Shown: positions 10,944 to 22,885 of the stretch, piece after piece
How positions within the stretch are numbered: position 1 is the first letter of the stretch
Layout: the number at the start of each line of letters is the position of its first letter
Source: Bemisia tabaci
Taxonomy: Eukaryota > Arthropoda > Insecta > Hemiptera > Aleyrodidae
Reading direction: 5' to 3'
Assembly (NCBI RefSeq): GCF_918797505.1
Contig: NC_092800.1
Location: forward strand, 43,268,369 to 43,332,368
Length of the DNA: 64,000 nucleotides
Made by a program: the position numbers and the translations under genes
The notes under the pieces: model-generated
The model's input: only the letters and a program-made list of their open reading frames with translations
Databases searched by the model: none
What the model was told of the DNA's origin: nothing

Positions 10944-12069
10944 GATATATTGTTATTTAATAATAATTGAGAAACATTTTGCGTGGATTGGCATCACTGC
11001 TCGGTCATCCTAGTTCACAATAGACACGATACGGCCCATTCGGCTGCCAGCCAAGTTTCCCATGAGTTACTGTGTTATTAATTTTTAACTCATTCGCCTA
11101 ATTATCATTACTCTGTTATACTTTTTTGTTCTATTTCATGGTTCACGATGTTGACAAGAAACCAGGAAGTGGAAACTTCATGCAATACCTAAAAATATGA
11201 AGGGAATGGATTTTATTTAGTACCCTACTTGCAGATTATGGGATTAGTTAAAGAATATGACTTTAAAGGGGTTGATCCTGATCTCGCCCGACCTGAGATA
11301 ACCGAGAAAAAAGCCTGGTACGGGTCGTGTGGGTCACCCTGTATGAGTTCACAAAACCTTTGGGTGCTCAGCACCTTACATGGCTCAACCTTGATTCATG
11401 ATGGACGATGCATAAAATTTAAAATTCAGCAACTCGCGATATTTTGAGAAATTTTACTGTCGCAATTGCAAGGACTGGAGCACTGACAGTCGTTGAAATG
11501 ACAGTCGTAAAGCTAGCCGGGCGACTTAAGAGGGAATGTCTGTTATAAATTCGCTAACAAGCAGCGAAGAGAGTTAGAACGAGGCATTAATGATGTTTCA
11601 AAGAATAACATCGAGGATAGCTGACGATCTCGCGTAGAATTCGCAAAAGTTCGAGAATGTCGATACAAGCGCTTCGTAAATTTGAACCTTTCCGATCGAG
11701 GTTTACTTGGATTGCGTTTTGCAAAAAGGAATTACGAGCAATTCAATGTTGCTAGGATTATACAACTTACATTATTTGCAATTCATTTACTGAAATCATG
11801 TGAAAAAAAATTGTACAAAGACAATTTTCGTCTTAAATTCACAGTTTATTGGGAGTAAGGATGATCTTGATTTGATGATCAATTTATGTTTGCAAGGTAG
11901 AAAAGCTGCACAATTTTAGCAACTTTGGAGTGCTCTTGGCTCCTTTTTGCAAAATGCAATCCACTTGTATAAGAGTGGAACAAAATTATTAATCTGGTGT
12001 GGGGAGGGAAAAGGGTCGCGGGTGCCCATTTGGGCATGAACCGTTTCTCGTGCCTTTAACTTAAAAATA
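10944..12069. other. AT-rich region, no gene recognised
   Basis: The 72-codon frame at 11229-11447 has no homology I recognise and no splice or polyadenylation context. The sequence GGGTCACCCTGTATGAG within it looks like a transposon-type end rather than coding DNA. Confidence 0.4.
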
Positions 12070-12308
12070 TGATAAAAACGCCGTTGGTATAAGTATTCGG
12101 ACGTTGCCAAATTTCTTCTTAAAAAGTATTAAATTTCGAAAAAAGTTATGAATATTTTTTCTTGAAAGTTTCAAATCAAATTACGAACAAAATCCTCTGA
12201 AAAATCGAAGGAGAAATATTCACAAATTTGCCTGAAAATTCGTGATTTTTCGAAAAATTTGACAACGCCCGATGGCTCATGCGACATTCTTGCTTAGTAT
12301 GACAGAAC
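12070..12308. mobile_element. CTGCCGTGCTAAGG-family element, decayed
   Basis: AACGCCGTTGG...ACGTTGCCAAATTTC on the left and GACAACGCCCGATGGCTCATGC on the right, with the family's AAAGTTATGAATATTTTTC interior. Both tips are eroded. Confidence 0.6.
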
Positions 12309-12829
12309 AAGCGGGTAGCGTTCAGCTTAATGACTACTCTTCAAAAATTCTATCTTAACAAGGACGGAGAGCCGTATACTGAACTATAACCTTTTTCACT
12401 TTTCCATTTTCAAACAGGACTTGATGTACCCTTCCGAATATAATTCTTGTATAAATTTATGGTTCCGGTAAAACCAATCTAAGAAATTCAATGAAAGATA
12501 CCACAAACATGATAAATCCCATTAACTATAACTACATCAAGGTAATGAGTTAAACTAGGATTTTATCTATTTCTAGAGGTCTACAAGGCCCAGCTATAAA
12601 ATTTTGGATGAAGCTAGTCTAATTTCTGATAGTGCATACGATAAGCAATGCAATCATGCCTCATCCATCGCATGCTTTTTCATAAGCGTGCGAGGGGAAA
12701 ATCGCCGTATTAGCATTCGAGCGGTGCCAATTGTAATTAAAATATGTACGAACTTTTCATGGAACTTTAAAAATAGTTTATAAAATTTATAGAGAATTTT
12801 TGGCGCAATTTTATCTCGCAATTCCCAAG

Positions 12830-12930
12830 ACGTCAAGAAATGTTTCCTTAGATTTCCGCAGAAATGAATGTTTAATCGGAGGAAATTTGGCAACGGTTGA
12901 TTGTTCATACGGTATTCTTCCATACCATGG
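12830..12930. mobile_element. CTGCCGTGCTAAGG-family fragment
   Basis: Only the right end remains: GGAAATTTGGCAACGGTTG followed by TTCATACGGTATTCTTCC. Confidence 0.5.
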
Positions 12931-14289
12931 TGGAGTCGTAGATATAACATGAGGAATACTACCAGGAATTAAAGTATCTTCTCTCAGAAGCCTACCTAGT
13001 TCCGTCCACCATACTTGTTTTCGTGAGTTAAGGCGCCTTTGTGCTTATTTCAAATGACCTTACGCGAAACCAGAATCGGACAGAATGGGCAATAAATTTT
13101 TAAAATCTTAGGTAGCTCCAATTTCATGATCATTGAAATGAAAGCGATCCTCACATAGGGAATAGTTGGTGTATGGTAGCAAAATTATGAAGATAGGTGA
13201 TTTGACAACCTTGCACACAAAATGAATTTTGTGGACTATGTTGGTGTAGGGATCATATTGATGGGACTTTTTCGATTGCGCATGTTTTAAAAAAATGACG
13301 GTCAAATTTTTCAAAAATATATGTAACCTCAGTATTTTTTAATGATTGTCTGGTGAACTTACCATTTCATAATGGCCTGGCTTGAATCTGTCGCCAGTCT
13401 TGAGGTAAAATCCTTGTAAGGTAAGCCAGCGCACAAAAATGTTGAATACAATTGACCAAATAGTACCTGATATTGAATAAGTGTCACTTCAATGTATATA
13501 CGAACGGAAGCTTAATTCTTCCGGATCAAATGAGACGCACTTATGAGAAAATTACACACAATTCCCAACCGCGTTTTTACAGTTTACGAGAATTAAGTTT
13601 AGATTATCACTGAACACATATTATTTACGGCAATTATTTTATATCAATCGCAACAACTTAATGGAGATTCGAAATTTATTGAACAAAAATCACGTTTATA
13701 GAATTGTTCCTCGTTTCTTTCCAAGAGCAGACACTTTTTCAAGTCGAAAAATATACAATTTTCAATCCGAAGCGTAGTGTCAATTGTCCTCGTTTCTTTT
13801 AATCTACGAAGCACTTGAGGACAACTTAAATGCAGCTTCCGGCATACAAAAAAATTGGCTGTGAGGATATTCCAAACTCTTTACGAAAAATTCAACACAG
13901 AACTTGTAATTTTTTAAAAGCGATAAGGAAACTACTTCAGAAATGTTTCAAGTCAGGAAGTATATAGTACCCGAAGATTCTTCCAAAAAAATCTGATAGA
14001 AATTATGAAATTGCCTATCAACTACCAGTACATAAACTGTCTTTTGGAAAATGAATTTTCCACAATTTTTTTGAAAAACGCAGCACAAACTTCGAAATTT
14101 TCCGTAACGACAGAAAGCTGCAGCGACAGCGTGTAGGTAAATTTACGTTAAAATCCACCGCGATTTTTCCGGAAACTAATCTCAATTTTCCCCGATCCGA
14201 TTTTCGAGTTTCAATTATGTAAAAGCTTAAATGACAAGCGAACAGACGCGAGCAGAACTACAACTTCTAAAAGCGAAACAACTTTTGTT
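12931..14289. other. AT-rich region, nothing recognised
   Basis: No gene, repeat match or inverted repeat was identified by eye. Confidence 0.45.
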
Positions 14290-14766
14290 TTAAAAAAATT
14301 GACCAAAAAACGGCGGATCCCGACTCTTGCGAGCGCACAGCCGGACCCTGGGAGCGCGAAAAATTTGACGGGGAAACCGGCGCGAAAATTTCGGAGCCTG
14401 GATACGCGCACAGCGCTCGGCGAGCGACGAAAATTTGTTGCAGGCCGGCTCGAGCTCCGCGTTGCTTGGTCGAACAACGGAGCACACACAATATTTCAAC
14501 CACTTGCCAACACGTGAGCCCCCGCCCCCCGCCCGCCCGGGGTTCCGTGTTATCCAAGTCCCGTCCCGGCGGGTCGGCCCCGACAAATTGGCACTAATGA
14601 CCGGGCTGACGTCACCGGGTCCAGCCAGTCACCGCTCTTTGGTCTGCCTAGATCAACGAGGACAGGACGATGTCGTTAGACCTAGAGAAGGTTTTTCAAT
14701 CTCGATCGGGGGCCAGGCATTGTGCCGCCTTTGGAACAGAACCAGAGACGGTGGCAGTCGCTAGAG
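14290..14766. other. GC-rich, CpG-rich island
   Basis: Single-copy GC-rich block with several overlapping short frames on both strands, as expected from composition alone. It holds a CRE-like TGACGTCAC near 14607 and an E-box CACGTG near 14512. Candidate promoter or enhancer; no transcript structure is visible. Confidence 0.4.
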
Positions 14767-14814
14767 TTTTTTTACGGCGAGGGCAACGGCCAAATTCGCC
14801 CGAAATTTGAGGGG

Positions 14815-15215
14815 TTTGGAGGACAAGGCGTATAAGTGCAGTTTTTGAAAAATTGAGGTATTAATGTCCCCGCCAAATCGTGAATTGAAGGAATAAAGCA
14901 GGAAATGAGGAGATGAGATCTACCGGAGGAGCTCTGGCAAGATTGCTGTCAGTGGCGGTTGGGTGTCGCAGAGCGCACAGAAGCACTCTAAAGAGCGACT
15001 TATTAGTAGTAGTACGTATTAATGTTTTCAAGTTAAACTAGTCTCTCTGTGGAAAATTCGCTCCCAAATTCCAATTTTTATGCATCAAAAAATCAGTTTG
15101 AATTTTCTTTCCACCATGAGGATCCATGTAATTTTGGAAGTTCAAACACGTATTTTTCGAAATAGCAAAAATTGCACTTGTGCGCCTTGTTCACCGAGCC
15201 CCTTAATTGTAGTTT
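14815..15215 (-). repeat. 1.1-kb dispersed repeat, partial inverted copy, with an insertion
   Basis: The complement follows copy A from CTTATGCGCCTTGTCC back to ATGGATCC. It is interrupted at 14867-15016 by 150 unrelated bases flanked by the 8-bp direct repeat TATTAATG. Confidence 0.7.
14867..15016. mobile_element. 150-bp insertion with perfect 8-bp TSD and no clear TIR
   Basis: Flanked by TATTAATG at 14859-14866 and 15017-15024; copies A-C have only one such site. The insert starts TCCCCGCCAAATCGTG and ends TTAGTAGTAGTACG, with no inverted ends, poly-A tail or pol III boxes. It could be a solo fragment of a hAT-like or SINE element. Confidence 0.6.
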
Positions 15216-16089
15216 TGATAGCTCCACCTTCAAAGTCAGTGCGAGCGGGAAAGTTCAAAAATGTCTCGAATACGTTTGGAAAAATATTCAAATGATAAAT
15301 AATTTTAGGGATGAAAGTCTCAAAAATCTACTGAATAGTTGCTAGTTAGCGGAATGGTTGCTTGTCTGCTAGTTCTTTTGAGTTCAATAATTGTTTTCAT
15401 TATTCTTCCAAAAACACGTAAAAATAATAATATTTAAGACATAATATTAGTTACTTTTTCTACCCTTCTGAACAAAAAAAAAACAAAAATGCGGATACGC
15501 CTCCTCATCAGCGAGCTGCTCACTTTTTCATAAAACTTCACCAATGGGATTATACCGTCAACAAATCCTCTCTGAAAGTTGGCGGTGCCTGTACTATGTA
15601 ATGTCCTTTTGGCTCCAAATCAAACCGAAAATTTGTATTTTCGGTAGGCCTCTATCTGTTAATTTGTTTCTTCGTTAATCTAGAGCACAGATCAACTCAA
15701 ATATTGGACAATCGAACGTGATGAAAAATTAGTGGGCGTGATTTGAATTAATTGGTGTCTAAGCCGACGAGGGGTGTGACGATATCAGGAAAGAAAAATG
15801 TGAAAATTCTGTCATTGCCTCATCATCCAGCTGGAGGTCATTCTTTGTTGCTTACGGTCAACTTATCAACTTAGTCTTTGATTGAGCTATTTTGAATCCC
15901 TATAGAATTAGAAATTTCAACAGTTTTTTCCATGCAGTAGAAAGAGATATTCACTCACGACATATCCCTCTGTATTCACAACATCAATATAATGTCCTCC
16001 AAACATTCCATATGACGAGAATGTCTGAATATGTCTTTACACACTAACGGCTGTGGAAGCCATACTTACGGGCTATATAGAAATATCCT
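15216..16089. other. AT-rich region, nothing recognised
   Basis: No gene or repeat supported. Confidence 0.45.
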
Positions 16090-16192
16090 CCGCGTTTCGG
16101 GCTCAGAGGCCGAAAGTTAGGAGTGTAGCACCCGGAGCACTCAAAGCTACGGCTCCAGGACCCGAAACTTTCGGCTTCTGAGCCCGGAACGG
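16090..16192. repeat. Inverted repeat CCGCGTTTCGGGCTCAGAG
   Basis: CGCGTTTCGGGCTCAGAGGC pairs with CTTCTGAGCCCGGAACG across about 45 bases. A short hairpin, possibly another MITE; no second copy was seen in the window. Confidence 0.6.
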
Positions 16193-16309
16193 ACGATGTA
16201 TCTACACAACCCGTAACTTTTTTCTCAGTGCATTGATTGCCGCATCAAAGTCATCGATAGGTTCGATATTCGATACACGATTGTTGAGAGCATGAAATTT
16301 TCTTCAAAA

Positions 16310-16435
16310 CACTGGAAAAAAAACACATTGGATCCAAGCAAAAATCCGATGGATCAAGAGTATTTTTTCTTGTCAATGTTTTCAAGAGTCTGGACTCTAG
16401 ATCCAATATGTTTTCTTCCCCAGTGTATGGATGTC
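16310..16435. mobile_element. CACTGG-family MITE, internally deleted
   Basis: 126-bp derivative retaining both CACTGG ends but missing most of the left arm, with ATTGGATCC joined directly to AAGCAAAAATCCGATGG. Confidence 0.8.
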
Positions 16436-16539
16436 GCAGTTCATACGTCAAAAATTACGTCTTCCCTTTTTGCACGGCTCGGTTCAATTTAGTTGCAATA
16501 CAAAGGATAAACAGTCGGAAATACATTTTATTTTATGTT

Positions 16540-16865
16540 TAGCGCCACCCACGAGTAAGATGGGGTTCAGTGCACTGAGTATCCGCCGGTGAGGCTGGAT
16601 GCCTCCCGCCGGCCAAGCCAAAACCGATACCGGCGTCGATTTATTAATGGCCAATTATTGACGTCGCGGGAAGGGGAGGGGGCACAACTCGGCGCAACGT
16701 GCCAAAAATCGAGCAATTAATGTACTTGGGGGCCTGAAAAGCGCACTCGTAAACGCCTCGTAAAAGTTCATACACTCTCCGTTATGTCTTCACCTCTGCC
16801 GTTATACATACTGCCTTACTTCACCTTTTTCGTTCACTCCGTTTATTGATTGAGTATCGATCACT
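16540..16865. other. GC-rich unique island
   Basis: Single-copy DNA containing ATTTATTAATGGCCAATTAT near 16639, a dense cluster of homeodomain-type cores plus a CCAAT box. No reading frame. Possible regulatory element. Confidence 0.35.
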
Positions 16866-16900
16866 CCTACCAGCCGGCTGATTATTGAAATTGTAGACAA

Positions 16901-17128
16901 CACTGGAAAAAAACAACGCATTGGGTCTAGAGTCCAGACTCTTGAAAACATTGACAAGAAAAAGGACTCTTGATTCAATCAGATTTAGGCTTAAATCAAA
17001 AAGAATTAGCTCAAATAAAGAGGCTTGGTTCTTGATTTAAGCTAAGATCCGATTGAATCAAGAGTATTTTTTCTTGTCGATGTTTTTAAGAGTCTGGACT
17101 CTAGATCCAATGTGTTTTTTTTCCAGTG
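16901..17128. mobile_element. CACTGG-family MITE, first of a tandem pair
   Basis: 228-bp element with full arms. Together with about 31 bases of left flank (CAGCCGGCTGATTATTG...) it is repeated 292 bp downstream. Confidence 0.85.
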
Positions 17129-17192
17129 TAGGGGTATTTTGTCTTTTACCTCCTGTATTAACCAGCGGGCTGATTATTGAAATTGTAGACAA

Positions 17193-17421
17193 CACTGGAA
17201 AAAAACAACGCATTGGGTCTAGAGTCCAGACTCTTGAAAACATTGACAAGAAAAAGGACTCTTGATTCAATCAGATTTTTGCTTAAATCAAAAGGAAATT
17301 CGCTCAAATTCAGAGGCTTGGTTCTTGATTTAAAGCTAAAATCCGATTGAATCAAGAGTATTTTTTCTTGTCGATGTTTTCAAGAGTCCGAACTCTAGAT
17401 CCAATGTGTTTTTTTCCAGTG
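17193..17421. mobile_element. CACTGG-family MITE, second of a tandem pair
   Basis: 229 bp. Its left flank CAGCGGGCTGATTATTGAAA equals the flank of the 16901 copy, so the pair arose by segmental duplication rather than two insertions. Dispersed repeat B begins just after it. Confidence 0.85.
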
Positions 17422-17439
17422 AAAGCAATATACAAAGAA

Positions 17440-18394
17440 TGACAAAAAGGATATGGAGGGATCCTATTGGTGGAAACGGGTGGTTGAAATAGACAAAGGA
17501 AGTAGGTAATGGACTGACTAACGGCAAATCACGAGAGACCCTTTAGTTAGTCCATCATTTATCCTTTTAGTCTATAAGAACCACCCATTTCAACCAATAG
17601 CATCGCTCCATACTCCCCATGTCTTCTGTGTCTATAGCACTGTTTATAGATTTCGACAATCAGCCGCTGGCCAGAATCAGAAAGAAGAAAGGGAGGAAAA
17701 TGCCGGCAGGACACAACCCATTGAAATAGTTGTCCTACTCGTATGAGACATTGTAACTGTGGCTTGAAGGACAAGGCGCATAAGTGCGGTTTTCGCTATT
17801 TCGAAAAATAAGTGTTTGAAAATTTCGAAATTACATGGATCCTAATGGCGGAGAGAAAGTTTAAATTGACTTTTTAATGCTTAAAAATTGTAATTTGGGA
17901 GCGAATTTTCTACAGAATTGCATTAAGACTAGTTTTACACTGAAATCATTATTATTTCAAAAACTGAACTCATGCGCCTTGTCCTCCAAGCCCTTCCATT
18001 ATGATTTACTGAATTTGTCAAAAAGAGAATTTTTAGTGTTGATGTATTGCCATCTGTCATTTAGACAGATTAGATGAACGTGTCCGCCTTTGCGAGGTGG
18101 TGGGTTTACCATTTATACCCTCAAACACGCTGTATATCCACCAGGGAAGAAATTGACCATATGCGTAATGGTGTAATGTATGAAGTATCTCTTCGATGTC
18201 GAAGGCGCTGGAAATGCTGCGCTGTGCTGCTTGCCGGCGCGCTGTTAGTTGCCCACGATAACTCTGACTGAGACGTTGTTTCTCGGAATATAATCGTGTT
18301 GCCAACTATTCGTGGAGCTCATATTGAAAATAAATATGTTTTGAACAGAACCTTCTTACGGAACTGGAGTCAACTGAACTGGTTAAAATATTTG
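17440..18394 (+). repeat. 1.1-kb dispersed repeat, copy B
   Basis: Parallel to copy A along its length, with scattered substitutions and a shortened middle. The shared right end stops at AATATTTG in both copies (4043 and 18394), marking a real element boundary. Confidence 0.75.
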
Positions 18395-18435
18395 TCAGGC
18401 TCCGCAGGTTTCTTAACCTCACGCAGTATCTCTTA

Positions 18436-18908
18436 GGGGCCGTTTAAGCACAACGTAACGCACTTTTTCCGATTTTTTAACCCCACCCTTCCCCCGTTGC
18501 AACGCATCCCTAACGCAGCCCTACACCTCCCCCATTTTGAATTAAGTAACGCTGGCCTGCCCCCCTCCAATTTCCAAAAAATAACCGAGCAGATGTAGGC
18601 GGGAAGGGCTGGATTTTTAATTTGTTGCACTTTTTTTTCAAAAATGTGTTCTCCTTCGGCTCGGATTTGTTAAGGTGCAGTTACACGATCAAATTTAGCC
18701 ATCAAATTGGGCTACTCATTGGTCGCATCCTCACCTCAGGTCTTTTTCCACCAATCAGAGCTTCAGTTTGATGGCTCAATTTGATCGTGTAACTGAGCCT
18801 TTACGCAACGTTGGGCTTGAACCCCCTCCCCCTCATAACGCTGACCACCAGCACCATAACACTGGCTCAAACCCCCATTCCTCCCTCAATTGCGTTACGT
18901 AATACTTG
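18436..18908. mobile_element. ACGTAACGC-ended repeat, C-rich on this strand
   Basis: CGTAACGCACTTTTTCC near the left and AATTGCGTTACGTAAT at the right form a loose inverted pair around unusually C-rich sequence. A relative spans 57266-57750. It hosts a Harbinger-like MITE. Confidence 0.5.
18673..18800. mobile_element. Harbinger-like MITE with TTA TSD
   Basis: 128 bp. AGGTGCAGTTACACGATCAA and complement TTGATCGTGTAACTGAGCCT form the ends. TTA lies at 18670-18672 and 18801-18803, the 3-bp target typical of PIF/Harbinger elements. Confidence 0.75.
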
Positions 18909-19295
18909 AATGTAATGGTAATGGTAATGTAACTTGAATGTTAATGGTATAAGACTCTGTATAAAATGTCAAAATTCTAAACAAGTAGAGCTTCATTTAA
19001 ATAGGTCATCGCAACGAAAAGAACGTGTCACAACGAAAGACGTCGAAATATAATGTACAGAGTATATTATTGACGATCATTAAAATATAATCGGTGCATA
19101 TTATTGGTACAACAAAAATAAATCGGTAGCAGTGATTTATGCGTTTCAAGATACCGGAACTTATCGAAATCTCATTTTAAATCCGTTTCAGTGGAAAAAT
19201 TATATTAAAAAATAAGACCTTTCACATAAGTTTTGGTTGCACCGCGGTAGATTGCAATCTCCGCAGTACAAACACACATTTGTTCAGAGGCAGAG
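18909..19295. other. AT-rich stretch, nothing recognised
   Basis: Contains a short TAATGG simple repeat near 18911-18950 only. Confidence 0.45.
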
Positions 19296-19440
19296 CCAGC
19301 AATTTGGCAACACCGGAGTTCCTCCATTTAAACCTATGTCAAATAATCGATTCTGGTCGGAGCACCGGGCCTGGTGCTTCCAAGAATCGATACATTTTCA
19401 TGGGTTAAATGGAGAGAAAACGATGTTGTTAATTTGCTGT
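19296..19440. mobile_element. CCAGCAAATTGGC MITE, second copy
   Basis: CCAGCAATTTGGCAAC...TGTTAATTTGCTG ends with the CCTCCATTTAAACC core and paired GAGCACCGGG / CCTGGTGCTTC in the centre. It accounts for most of the 160-codon frame at 19237-19719, which I do not call a gene. Confidence 0.65.
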
Positions 19441-20394
19441 ATCCGCCAATGCATTTGTTTAAATTGTTTCGAAGGGGATCGATATTTAATTGTTGCCACT
19501 ATTTTCCTGAAAGGATATCGAAAAATATCGAGAGTGACTGGAGAGAATCGATTAGATGGAGGTAAATATCGAGCAAGAAGCGAGGTCGATGAACCTTGTC
19601 GAAAATCTCACGTTATTCAAGTCTTCTCTAAAAATATTTTATCCCTCTCCCAGACCCCAATGAAAATGTTTGAGGATGACGAATTTTGTTTATTCTCTGG
19701 CCGTCAACCCACAGGATGAGGAGCATATTTTACGAGTTCATTATGAACAGCTTGGAACCCTGAGTTTTGGCTTATATTGTTTAAATAAAAATGGAGGGAA
19801 AAGGCCAGGGCGTGGTTCAGTTTCAGAGGATTTATTTGTGTTCTGACGGGAAGATAGGACGACACCATTTTGAAAAAGTCCAAAGAAATGGCTCTTACTT
19901 TTTGCAAGTTTATTTTTGGAATACGTTAATCGTGCAACTTTGTAGTTGTGGAAGAACTATTGCTTTAATCCATTAACTTCACAGTGTTGGATGACTGGTA
20001 CGAGCGAGAACAATCGCTTTTCTTTGGAGTTTGCGTGATTTGTTCGACAAATACTTCTACTTGAGGAAAGTTAAGAGTATCTTTCCTTGGAATCTACCGA
20101 TAATGGACGGGATATAAATGTTCCGTTTTTGGGCCATGCATTTTCACCTTTTACTTAGGAGATTTATTTCGAAAAAAAAAAAACTTTTCACCACAGTTGT
20201 CTTGAAATGGAAACCAGGGGCATTCTTCTATCAAAGAAGTTCATTACAGTAAAAAAATCTGGAGGGGAAAAAACGAATATTTCACTATTTTTGGGAGCAT
20301 TGTGAGAGCACAACACAGGGGTGAAGTGAGAGCGAAAAAGGCATAATCATTTATTTTCCTTGCCGTGATTGAGCAGAACTGGCAGAAGTACTGC
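19441..20394. other. AT-rich stretch, nothing recognised
   Basis: No supported gene; the frame at 19237-19719 is judged spurious because it begins in a MITE. Confidence 0.4.
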
Positions 20395-20670
20395 ACGCAA
20401 CTATTTGTGCTCCTAGGTCACCCATATTGCCGTCACATTTATTGAAGGCGAACTTGAAAGAGTGAGAGAGAGACCCTCAATAAGGGGTATAAGCGCAACT
20501 ATTCGTGCTCCTAAGCCGCTCAAATTGCCGTCAGAATTATTGAAGGCGAACTTGACAGAGTGAGAGACCCTCAATAAGAGGAATGCGCGCAACTATTCGT
20601 ACTCCTAAGCCGCCCTTATTGCCGTACCATTTATTGAAGGCGAACTTGAGAGAATGAGAGATACGCAATA
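20395..20670 (+). repeat. ~94-bp tandem repeat, three copies
   Basis: Units begin GCAACTATTCGTGCTCC-like at 20395, 20493 and 20587, and end GAGAGACCCTCAATAAG or a variant. A fourth, diverged unit lies at 21228-21310 beyond an inserted element, so the array was split. Confidence 0.8.
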
Positions 20671-21174
20671 CTGCCGTTCTAAGGAAGGACGCCGTATGAA
20701 CATTAAAGAGTTTCCAAATTTCCCTCGATAAAATGTTCATTTTTGAGGAAAGTTATGAATATTTTTCCTTGAAATTTTCAGGAACTTTAGGTAAAATTGC
20801 GAACAAAATTATCCTAAAAATTGGAGAGGAAATATTCATAAGTTTACCAAGAAATTCGTGTTTTATCAAAGGACATTTGGACGGAGTTAAACAGAAAGGA
20901 ACCAAGCCACATCGGGATCGAACCGAGAAAAAGAGGTTTAAAGTTTGACTCCTGCATAAGACTCAATGTAAACGATAAACTTCAAGTTCAATTTCTGCAA
21001 AATTTGCTCCAACAAAAATTTTGAATTTTTAGCTATAGATAGTAGAGCAGTGGCTGAGTACAAAACCACTCATAATTTAATTTTTTCCAAAATGTGGGTT
21101 GGTTCCTTTCTGCTTAACTCAGTCCATTTGGTACCGCCTGGAGGTTCTTACGGCTTTTTTCCTTAGCACGGTAG
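20671..21174. mobile_element. CTGCCGTGCTAAGG-family element interrupted by another element
   Basis: Left end CTGCCGTTCTAAGG and right end CCTTAGCACGGTAG. The interior matches 48016-48268 once 20881-21123 and one TSD copy are removed. The whole sits in the 94-bp tandem array. Confidence 0.78.
20881..21123. mobile_element. ACGGAGTTAAACAGAAAGG TIR element with 7-8 bp TSD
   Basis: TIRs ACGGAGTTAAACAGAAAGGA and complement, flanked by CATTTGG (20874-20880 and 21125-21131; 7 of 8 bases match over the octamer). Its ends also occur at 49850, 50570 and 62000. The 8-bp target suggests hAT-like. Confidence 0.72.
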
Positions 21175-21310
21175 TATAGTGGAAGAATTAACGCATTTGT
21201 CGGGTCTGTGCAGTGATGAATGCCACAAAACTGCTGCGTGCAACTATGGAAGCTCCAAAACCGCTTCATGATTTCATCAAATTCTTTGAAGACTAACCCG
21301 ACAGAATGAG

Positions 21311-22309
21311 AAATCTACCTATTCGTAAAGGGAAATATGACTTCTATTTCTATAGAAACAATGAATATGCCATAGATTTCCCTATGCAAATAAGTGCGTG
21401 TACGGATGAACCAAAAATTGTAATTCCTTCATTAAGTAATGCAGTCTAATTCATTTTTCCGTGTTTTTTTCTTGGTACGATCTTACAGCAACACCTGGAT
21501 ATTTTATTTTAACTTTTGTATTATTTGCCTCTCGACTCATACTTTTTTAGATTATGTCCTTCGAAAAAAGCTTTCAGGGCGTCTACGCTACCCTCTGCCT
21601 TCTGAAGACTAGGCGATGGAAGTCTAAATTCGACAGTTTCAAGGTTTGTTCCTCGATGTGCTCAGACAATTTTAACTCATCGGGAAGGAAGAAGCTTGGA
21701 ACACTTGTAACATCGATGACCTACGAATGGTCGGAACGTTAAGTGAAAGTGAATTGGATGCATAAACTTGACGGTTCTCGATAAATCACCCTGGCGATGT
21801 GAAATTTTCGCCGTCATAAAAACAATCTGTCACATAAATTTGGTCGCAAAAATTTGCACATCATTCCCAGAGATTCCACACGGCCGTAAGAGAGGTCGAA
21901 AGCTGATTCACAGTAATATTTCGTGCTTCGATCCCATGCGCCAGTAATGGAACCTCACCATCTTACAAGATCAACCGCCGCACGCCGCACTATGGTCCCA
22001 ATAGCCCGATTCAAGCCGCATCAAATCAGATATGTTTTTTAAACCTTGAAACATGAGTTTTTAGGGGTTTTTTTTGGGTCGCTGAGTGCGAATGTGCAAA
22101 TATTTTTCAGATTTTTAACATTTTTATACTTTTATATAACTGTGGTCATATTTTGTACAGAAACCTTAAATTGAGGTACATACACCAAAAGTCAACGCGG
22201 AGTCAAAATTTTGACTCTAATTTTAATTTTTGGAATTCCTTGGCTTTGTTTCCCCGCGAAATGGTGTGGACCCAGCACCTTTTCTGCACCTTGTTTGAAA
22301 AACAAGTAC
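21311..22309. other. AT-rich region, no gene recognised
   Basis: No coding frame with support; the 62-codon frame at 21554 has no context. Confidence 0.4.
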
Positions 22310-22885
22310 ATTTTCAAAATGCGGCAAATATTTGTAAAACCTTTTCTAAGCCATGGCATCGATATTAATCTCAATGAGCCGTAGTTGTGTTGAAAGAAAC
22401 TATACAAAAATGAATAGAAGAGGGTAAAAAACCAAGAAGCACATAATCTTTGGTTTCAACCCGTTTGTACATCGATCTTTTAGAGTCAAACGTCCAATTT
22501 TGAACGTTTGCGGTTGCGCGTACACCACGCTGCAGCACAGTAAAAGCACAAAATACAAAAGAAAAAATTGAAGTGCTTTGGACATCATTAAATTTGACAC
22601 GGAACCACCTTCATTTTCACGAAACAAACATTATATTTTCCTTTAATACATCTTTTTTCCCCCCATCAATTTGAATGAGAATAATGCAGAGTGTGCGAAC
22701 ATTTCAAAATTATGAGTTGAAAAACGCTAACTTCGCGAGTTTAAATGTTAGAGCCTAACACAGCGGAGCGGCGGCGCGTGGTGTCAGTGCAACTTGCGCA
22801 CTGGCGCCTACAAACCGAACAGACATACTTCTCGCATTGCGCAACGCGTAAAGTATCCCTGTTAGGTTTGAAGGCGCCAGTGCGC
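22310..22885. repeat. ~575-bp dispersed repeat with terminal hairpin, copy 1
   Basis: Matches 32490-33057 (ATTAATCTCAATGAGCCG, TACATCGATCTTTTAGAGTC and others). It ends in a hairpin (22796-22885) of GCGCACTGGCGCCTACAAAC with its complement. Confidence 0.75.

Noticed and set aside
19237..19719. 160-codon frame
   Set aside because: Its first half is read through a CCAGCAAATTGGC MITE and the rest has no recognised similarity.
20909..20926. B-box-like GGTTCGATCCCG on the minus strand
   Set aside because: No cloverleaf or A-box at the right distance; it lies within a TIR element.
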